Assembly (NCBI GenBank): GCA_937942115.1
Contig: CALDFY010000015.1
Location: 1 to 9,592, forward strand
Length of the DNA stretch: 9,592 bases
Reading direction: 5' to 3'
Origin: an uncultured Anaerolineae bacterium
GTDB taxonomy: Bacteria > Chloroflexota > Anaerolineae > B4-G1 > DUEL01
Of this stretch, positions 5,268 through 9,592 are shown in pieces; the first letter of the stretch is position 1; each line of letters opens with the position of its first letter. Under the pieces are notes generated by a model. The model was given only the letters and a program-made list of their open reading frames with translations. It was not told the origin of the DNA and did not search any database. The position numbers and the translations under genes were made by a program.

Positions 5268-6096
5268 ATTGTTGATGCCTCGGGCGCTTCCGGAGGCGCT
5301 GGAGATGCTGGCCGGGCGGGCGTCGGACGGGATGCCCATCGCCGGAGGGACCAACGTCATCCCGGACCTGCGGGGCGGCCGCTACCGGCCCGCGTGCCTG
5401 GTCAACGTCGCTGGCCTGCCGGAGTTGCGCGGCATTCGCTGGGAGGACGGCTTCCTGGTCATCGGTGGCGGCGTGACAATCGCCGAGGTCCTGGAGGACC
5501 CGCTGGTTGCGCAATTCGCCCCGGTGCTCCGGGAAGCCGCCAGGGTGCTGGCCAGCCCCTTGATCCGCAACCGGGCCACCGTCGCCGGGAACCTGGCCAA
5601 CGCGTCCCCAGCGGCCGATATGGCCCCGCCGCTGCTGGTACTGGACGCGGAGGTAGAACTGACCAGCCGGGAGGGAAGCCGGCAGGTTCCGCTAAAGGAC
5701 TTCTTCGTTCACGTCCGCCGGACCGTCCGCCAGCCCCACGAACTGATCACCGCCGTCCGTGTCCCCCTGCCCCCGGAGAGTTCCCGCGCCCGCTTCTTCA
5801 AGGTCGCCCTGCGCAAAGCGGATGCCATCGCTGTCATTAACGGTGCCGTACGGGTGGACTTGGCGGAGGACGGCCGCTGTCGGGCGGCGCGAATCGCCCT
5901 GGGCGCGGTCGCCCCGACGCCGATCCGGGCCTACGAGGCGGAGAAGGCGCTGGAGGGCCAGCCCCTCACGCCGGACGTCATCGCCGGGGCCGCCCGCCTG
6001 GCCGCGGAGGCCACCCGCCCCATTGACGACCTGCGCGGCTCTGCCGCCTACCGGCGGGCGGTGACGGAGGTAATGGTGCGGAGAGCGTTGGAGTGA
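5251..6096 (+). CDS. FAD-binding (medium) subunit of a molybdenum hydroxylase (module 2)
   Basis: This 281-residue protein is the flavoprotein subunit that takes electrons from the iron-sulfur clusters and passes them to an external acceptor. It shows both pyrophosphate-binding motifs of the family: IAGGTNVIP (30-38) and TVAGNLANASPAAD (110-123). The CO-dehydrogenase flavoprotein C-terminal domain, with LGAVAPTPIRA (217-227) and TRPIDD (255-260), follows. Length is normal for an unfused subunit. The start is firm: AAGGAGG (5239-5245) lies 5 nt upstream, even though this places it inside the end of the toxin gene. The [2Fe-2S] subunit gene begins 6 nt after its stop. It is a distinct paralogue of the FAD half of the fusion protein at 3036-4475. 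Confidence 0.93.
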   Translation: MLPEFELLMPRALPEALEMLAGRASDGMPIAGGTNVIPDLRGGRYRPACLVNVAGLPELRGIRWEDGFLVIGGGVTIAEVLEDPLVAQFAPVLREAARVLASPLIRNRATVAGNLANASPAADMAPPLLVLDAEVELTSREGSRQVPLKDFFVHVRRTVRQPHELITAVRVPLPPESSRARFFKVALRKADAIAVINGAVRVDLAEDGRCRAARIALGAVAPTPIRAYEAEKALEGQPLTPDVIAGAARLAAEATRPIDDLRGSAAYRRAVTEVMVRRALE

Positions 6097-6102
6097 GGAA
6101 CC

Positions 6103-6591
6103 ATGGAGCCCAAACTCATCACCCTGAAAATCAACGGACGGACTCACCAGGTCGCCCTGAAGCCCAACGTCACGCTGCTGTATGCCCTGCGGGACCTGGG
6201 CTACACGGACGTCAAGAACGGCTGCGAGAAGGGCGATTGTGGCGCCTGTGCGGTCCTGATGGACGGCCGGGCCGTCAACAGTTGCCTGGTACTGGCATGG
6301 CAGGCAGAGGGCGCCGAGATTGTCACCGCCGCCGGATTGGGGACGGCGGACCGCCCCCACCCCATCCAGGAGGCCCTGGCGGATAGCGGTGGCGTCCAGT
6401 GCGGTTTCTGCATTCCGGGCATCGTCGTCGCGGCAAAGGCGCTGCTGGACCGGAACCCTCACCCCACCGAGGAGGAAATCCGGGAGGCCATCTCCGGCAA
6501 TCTGTGCCGCTGTACGGGGTACGGTCTCATTGTGGAGGGAATCCGGAGAATCACAGAATCAGCAGAATCAGTAGAATCAGCAGAATCATAG
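6103..6591 (+). CDS. [2Fe-2S] (small) subunit of a molybdenum hydroxylase (module 2)
   Basis: This 162-residue protein carries both iron-sulfur clusters of the enzyme. Plant-type cluster ligands are C41, C46, C49 and C61; the second cluster has C100, C103, C135 and C137 (CGFC and CRC motifs). All eight are present. It would hand electrons from the molybdenum site on the large subunit at 7261-9540 to the FAD subunit encoded just upstream. GAGG (6095-6098) lies 4 nt before the start. The normal family end is near IVEGIRR (143-149). Beyond it, about 12 residues of the form TES AES VES AES are encoded by GAATCA-type repeats, so a repeat array has run into the 3' end and supplies the stop codon (TAG, 6589-6591). 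Confidence 0.93.
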   Translation: MEPKLITLKINGRTHQVALKPNVTLLYALRDLGYTDVKNGCEKGDCGACAVLMDGRAVNSCLVLAWQAEGAEIVTAAGLGTADRPHPIQEALADSGGVQCGFCIPGIVVAAKALLDRNPHPTEEEIREAISGNLCRCTGYGLIVEGIRRITESAESVESAES

Positions 6592-6712
6592 AATCACAGA
6601 ATCAACAGATTCTTCCGATTCTTCTGATTCTCGTGATTCTTCTGATTCTCGTGATTCTTCTGATTCTTGTGATTCTTCTGATTCTCCTGATTCTCCCGAT
6701 TCTCCCGATTCT
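6548..6712 (+). repeat. GAATCA/GATTCT array 2 (inverted halves)
   Basis: Seven GAATCA units start at 6548, 6556, 6565, 6574, 6583, 6591 and 6599. Steps are 8, 9, 9, 9, 8, 8, with the 9-nt steps in the translated part and 8 after the stop codon. The array then flips to twelve GATTCT units from 6608 to 6707, every step exactly 9 nt. The halves are reverse complementary. The stretch fills the gap between the [2Fe-2S] gene and the S23-type gene; no other gene is visible in it. The strict 9-nt step of the second half, although untranslated, suggests recent expansion by slippage or unequal exchange. Confidence 0.9.
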
Positions 6713-6729
6713 CTAAAGAAAGGAGTCCT

Positions 6730-7158
6730 ATGACCTACGAAGAATGGGAAGCCGGCGTCCACCCCCGCATCAAGCAGGAGACCATCTGGCAGTTCTACGG
6801 GTACCGGAAGGCCCTTTTCCTTTACGACCTCGCCTGGGCTGACTGTGACAGGTTGATGAATGACCGGAGGGGGAGGGCCATTGCGGATCAACTGATTCGC
6901 AGCGCCGGTTCCGTCTGTGCCAATCTGGAAGAAGGGCATGGGCGCGGCTACGGCAAAGAACGGGACTGGTTCTTCAACGTGGCGCTGGCCTCCGCCCGGG
7001 AGACCAAAGGCTGGTACTGGCGGGCCCGCCGGTTGCTCCCCCGGGAAGTCCTTGAGCATCGCCTGGCACTGGTGGACGAAGTCATCGCCCTCATCGTCAC
7101 CGAACAACGGCAGCAACAATCCCGCCGCCCATCCCAGGCCCGGGCATCCCGTCGCTGA
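6730..7158 (+). CDS. Four-helix-bundle protein, S23/23S rRNA intervening-sequence family
   Basis: This 142-residue protein has the family hallmark IADQLIRSAGSVCANLEEG (51-69), continuing HGRG (70-73), then the FFNVALASARETKGW helix (81-95). The family was first seen encoded in intervening sequences of 23S rRNA, and related folds occur as accessory proteins of diversity-generating retroelements. Most members have no known biochemical role. AGGAG (6721-6725) lies 4 nt before the ATG. The last 16 or so residues are basic and Gln/Arg-rich, outside the core. It stands on the hydroxylase strand but is unrelated to the enzyme, separating the small and large subunit genes of module 2. Both flanks are GATTCT arrays (6548-6712 and 7164-7243), so it looks like cargo of a repeat-bounded insertion. 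Confidence 0.85.
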   Translation: MTYEEWEAGVHPRIKQETIWQFYGYRKALFLYDLAWADCDRLMNDRRGRAIADQLIRSAGSVCANLEEGHGRGYGKERDWFFNVALASARETKGWYWRARRLLPREVLEHRLALVDEVIALIVTEQRQQQSRRPSQARASRR

Positions 7159-7163
7159 TCCGC

Positions 7164-7243
7164 CAACTCTCCAACTCTCCGATTCTCTGATTCTCTGATT
7201 CTCTGATTCTCCTGATTCTCCGATTCTCTGATTCTCTGATTCC
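7164..7243 (+). repeat. GATTCT array 3
   Basis: Two diverged CAACTCTC units (7164 and 7172) lead into eight GATTC units starting at 7181, 7189, 7197, 7205, 7214, 7222, 7230 and 7238. The step is 8 nt except for one of 9. Only the T-rich orientation is present; there is no GAATCA half. It fills nearly the whole gap between the S23-type gene and the large subunit gene, whose GGAGG (7252-7256) comes just after it. Confidence 0.9.
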
Positions 7244-7260
7244 CTTCCCCAGGAGGAGCT

Positions 7261-9540
7261 ATGGCCACCTTCAAAGTGATCGGCCGTCCGATTCGTCGGT
7301 TTGACGCCCTCAGCAAAGCCGTCGGCGCCACCCTCTTCGCCGACGATTTCAAGATGCCGGGCATGCTGCACGGCAAGGTCCTGCGCAGCCCCTACCCCTC
7401 GGCCCGCATCCTCCGCATAGACCCCAGCCGGGCCCGAGCGCTGCCCGGTGTCGTCTGTGTCCTCACCGCCGCCGACATCGGATACGCCAAAATGATTGCC
7501 GACATCCCCGGCCAGACCGGCCAGCGGGAGCGGCCCCGCTCCGAGACCCCCGTCCTGGCCTGGGACCGGGTCCGCTATAAGGGCGAGGCGGTGGCCCTGG
7601 TCGCAGCGGAGACGGAAGAGATTGCCGAAAAGGCCCTGAAACTCATTGACGTGGAGTATGAACCTCTGCCCGGCGTCTTTGACCCCCTGGAGGCGATGAA
7701 GCCAGGGGCACCCATTGTCTTTGAGCCCGATAACATCGTCGCCCGGTGGCGCATCCGTAAAGGCGACATAGAGGCCGGTTTCGCCGCCGCCGACCGCATC
7801 ATAGAGAACACCTACCGGGTCCCCTTCGTAGAACACGCCTACCTGGAGCCCGAATCCGGTGTCGCCTGGGTGGACGAACGGGGTGTCATCAACATCCGCG
7901 TCTCCACCCAGGTGATGGAGCACTTCCGCACCGTCGCCCGGACGATCGGCGTGCCCCAGAACCGGGTGCGCATCCAGGGCGCCTTCGCCGGCGGTGGCTT
8001 CGGCGGCAAGGAGGACATCACCGTGGAGGTCTTCCTGGCCTTCCTGGCGATGCACACCCGCCGCCCCGTCCGCCTGGTCTACACCCGCGAAGAGTCCATC
8101 CTCGCCCATTCCAAGCGCCATCCGTGTATCCTGCGCTACCGGACCGGCGTCAAGTTGAACGGACGCATCACCGCGTTCCAGGCGGAACTGGTCGCCGACT
8201 CCGGCGCGTACCCGTATTTGACCCCCTACGTCTCCCTTTACTCCCACGTCATGGCGACGGGTCCGTACCGCATAGACAACGTCTGGGTGGACACCGTTGC
8301 GGTGGCGACCAACAACCCCTTTACCAGCGCGTTTCGCGGCTTCGGCGGCCCCCAGCCCTGCTTCGCCTACGAGCGGCAAATGGACGAAATCGCCCGTGCG
8401 CTGGGGCTGGACCCGCTGGAGGTGCGGCGGGTCAACTATCTCCGGACAGGGGACACAACCGGTACAGGCCAGGTCATTCAAAGTGCGGTTCTGCTGGAAG
8501 AGTCAGCCCGGCGGGCGCTGGAGGCGCTGGGCGAGCGGACGCCGGACCGGGGGCCCATCAAGATTGGGCGCGGATTTGCTTCGTACTTCCAGCCCTACGG
8601 CCGCATGATGTGGCTCCACGATACCTCCCAGGCCTGGGTGGGCCTGGAACTGGACGGGACGTTGGTCATTCGCTGCGGCGCACCGGACCCCGGCGGTGGG
8701 CAACTCTCCAGTCTCTGCCAGATCGCCAGCGAGGTCCTGGGCGTACCGATGGAGAATATCGTCGCCTACACCCCCGACACGGCGCTGACCCCTCTGGCGG
8801 GCACCACCACGGCCACCCGCCAACTCTACATGTCCGGCAATGCCGTCCTTCAGGCCGCAATGGCCATCCGGAAAACCCTTCTGGAGCGGGCGTCCAAATA
8901 CTTTGAGGAGGCCCCGGAGGATTTGGACCTGGCGGATGGACAGGTCTTCGTCAAACATGACCCCGACCGCTCCATGCCGCTACCGGACCTGGTTCGCATC
9001 TGCGCAGCAGAAGGGCTACCCCTTTCTCACCTGGCACTGTTTAAGGCCCCCTTCCGGGATCCCCTAAACCCGGAGACCGGCCAGGGGGACGTCTTCCCGG
9101 ACTTTACCTTCGGGACCTTCGCGGTGGAGGTGGCAGTGGACACGGAGACGGGGCAGGTGGAGGTCCTCAAAAGCGTGGCCTGCCACGATGTGGGCCGGGC
9201 CATCAACCCTGCCGCCGTCATCGGACAGGTCCAGGGGGGAGTGCACCAGGGGCTGGGGTACGCCCTGATGGAAAACCTCATCGTGGAGAAAGGAGAGATC
9301 AAAACCCCATCGCTCTCGGAGTACCTGATCCCGACGTCGCTGGACTACCCGCCGGCACAGGTTATTCTGCTGGAGTCAGGGACGGGGTTGGGGCCGTTTG
9401 GGGCGAAGGGCATCGGCGAGCCGGCACTGACGCCGGTCGCACCGGCGGTGGCGAACGCAGTGACGGACGCTATTGGGGTCCCGATGAACGAAATCCCCAT
9501 CACGCCGGAGCGGGTGCTGAAAGCGCTGGGGAAACTGTAG
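7261..9540 (+). CDS. Molybdopterin-binding large subunit, xanthine dehydrogenase family (module 2)
   Basis: This 759-residue catalytic subunit has the a/b hammerhead domain at about 15-140 and the molybdopterin-binding region after it. Motifs seen are STQ (215-217), canonical GGGFGGK (244-250), TREES and SKRHP (275-279 and 284-288), FRGFGGPQ (358-365) and GAKGIGE (714-720), with E720 matching the catalytic glutamate. At 478-480 it reads GGG, where most relatives have GQG. CxxSFR-type CO dehydrogenase signatures are absent. The loop motifs are closer to the classical family than those of the module 1 subunit, so the two enzymes probably differ in substrate. GGAGG (7252-7256) lies 4 nt before the start. 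It completes the enzyme begun by the FAD and [2Fe-2S] genes at 5251-6591, from which it is separated by the S23-type gene. The C-terminus (ALGKL) is normal and carries no repeat tail. Confidence 0.93.
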   Translation: MATFKVIGRPIRRFDALSKAVGATLFADDFKMPGMLHGKVLRSPYPSARILRIDPSRARALPGVVCVLTAADIGYAKMIADIPGQTGQRERPRSETPVLAWDRVRYKGEAVALVAAETEEIAEKALKLIDVEYEPLPGVFDPLEAMKPGAPIVFEPDNIVARWRIRKGDIEAGFAAADRIIENTYRVPFVEHAYLEPESGVAWVDERGVINIRVSTQVMEHFRTVARTIGVPQNRVRIQGAFAGGGFGGKEDITVEVFLAFLAMHTRRPVRLVYTREESILAHSKRHPCILRYRTGVKLNGRITAFQAELVADSGAYPYLTPYVSLYSHVMATGPYRIDNVWVDTVAVATNNPFTSAFRGFGGPQPCFAYERQMDEIARALGLDPLEVRRVNYLRTGDTTGTGQVIQSAVLLEESARRALEALGERTPDRGPIKIGRGFASYFQPYGRMMWLHDTSQAWVGLELDGTLVIRCGAPDPGGGQLSSLCQIASEVLGVPMENIVAYTPDTALTPLAGTTTATRQLYMSGNAVLQAAMAIRKTLLERASKYFEEAPEDLDLADGQVFVKHDPDRSMPLPDLVRICAAEGLPLSHLALFKAPFRDPLNPETGQGDVFPDFTFGTFAVEVAVDTETGQVEVLKSVACHDVGRAINPAAVIGQVQGGVHQGLGYALMENLIVEKGEIKTPSLSEYLIPTSLDYPPAQVILLESGTGLGPFGAKGIGEPALTPVAPAVANAVTDAIGVPMNEIPITPERVLKALGKL

Positions 9541-9569
9541 CGGGGTCGTAACGATCAGGCGCCGACTGA

Positions 9570-9588
9570 AAAGGCCTTTCCGGGGCTT
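9570..9588. repeat. Imperfect hairpin after the last gene
   Basis: AAAGGCCTTT (9570-9579) is a perfect palindrome. AAGGCC (9571-9576) and GGGCTT (9583-9588) can also pair with one mismatch. The sequence resembles the hairpin at 137-155, so a second copy of the left-end intergenic repeat may run past the window end. It could also serve as a terminator, but the end of the window hides what follows. Confidence 0.3.
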
Positions 9589-9592
9589 GTGG

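Noticed and set aside
6730..7158. Accessory protein of a diversity-generating retroelement
   Set aside because: The fold is related, but there is no reverse transcriptase, template repeat or variable-repeat gene in the window.
2922..7243. CRISPR array interpretation of the GATTCT arrays
   Set aside because: Units are 8-9 nt with 2-3 nt between cores; no 23-37 nt repeats, no unique spacers and no cas genes are present.
586..8481. Very long minus-strand open frames at 586-2769, 2970-4508 and 6586-8481
   Set aside because: They lie antisense to clear hydroxylase genes, have no recognisable domains, and arise because GC-rich codon bias removes stops on the opposite strand.
604..9540. Identification as aerobic CO dehydrogenase (CoxMSL)
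   Set aside because: Neither large subunit carries AYRCSFR, and the gene orders are not the coxMSL order. The family assignment is kept general.

Overview
The window is a GC-rich bacterial stretch dominated by molybdenum hydroxylase (xanthine dehydrogenase family) genes. The taxonomic guess is Chloroflexota, Anaerolineae-like. It rests on high GC, on the style of the C5-6/G5-6 intergenic hairpins, and on arrays of GATTCT-type repeats next to a four-helix-bundle (S23) gene. This is recollection of genome style, not a search result, and I hold it at moderate-to-low confidence.

Layout. Positions 1-228 carry no convincing gene but are full of structure: several perfect hairpins, a strong G-quadruplex motif and a three-way-junction fold. 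On the minus strand lies an AbrB/MazE-type antitoxin gene (261-524) with a good promoter (553-581). Its partner PIN toxin is broken, and only the first 18 codons survive (229-285). Divergent from it is module 1: a molybdopterin-binding large subunit (604-2976), then a fused FAD plus [2Fe-2S] subunit (3036-4475). An apparently intact AbrB-PIN toxin-antitoxin pair (4561-4806, 4788-5267) follows, with its own near-consensus promoter (4494-4521). Module 2 starts inside the end of the toxin gene: a separate FAD subunit (5251-6096), a separate [2Fe-2S] subunit (6103-6591), an S23-type four-helix-bundle protein (6730-7158) and a second large subunit (7261-9540).

How it fits together. Each module has the FAD, 2x[2Fe-2S] and molybdopterin parts of a complete hydroxylase, so the window probably makes two related but different enzymes. 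Substrates cannot be told from sequence. Both large subunits keep the TQ motif and the C-terminal GIGE glutamate but lack the glutamine of the GQG motif, and module 1 also has an altered GGGFGGK loop. Neither has the AYRCSFR signature of form I CO dehydrogenase. No XdhC-type or Cox-type maturation gene is present.

The most unusual element is the GAATCA/GATTCT repeat family. Three arrays (2922-3021, 6548-6712, 7164-7243) sit at cistron junctions. Two of them run into the 3' ends of genes and encode low-complexity C-terminal tails (NQE and SAE/SVE triplets). Spacing inside coding sequence is almost entirely 9 nt, which is frame-keeping. Outside it, two arrays use mostly 8 nt and one uses a strict 9. 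The S23 gene is bracketed by arrays and splits module 2 between its small and large subunit genes, which suggests a repeat-bounded cassette inserted into an operon.
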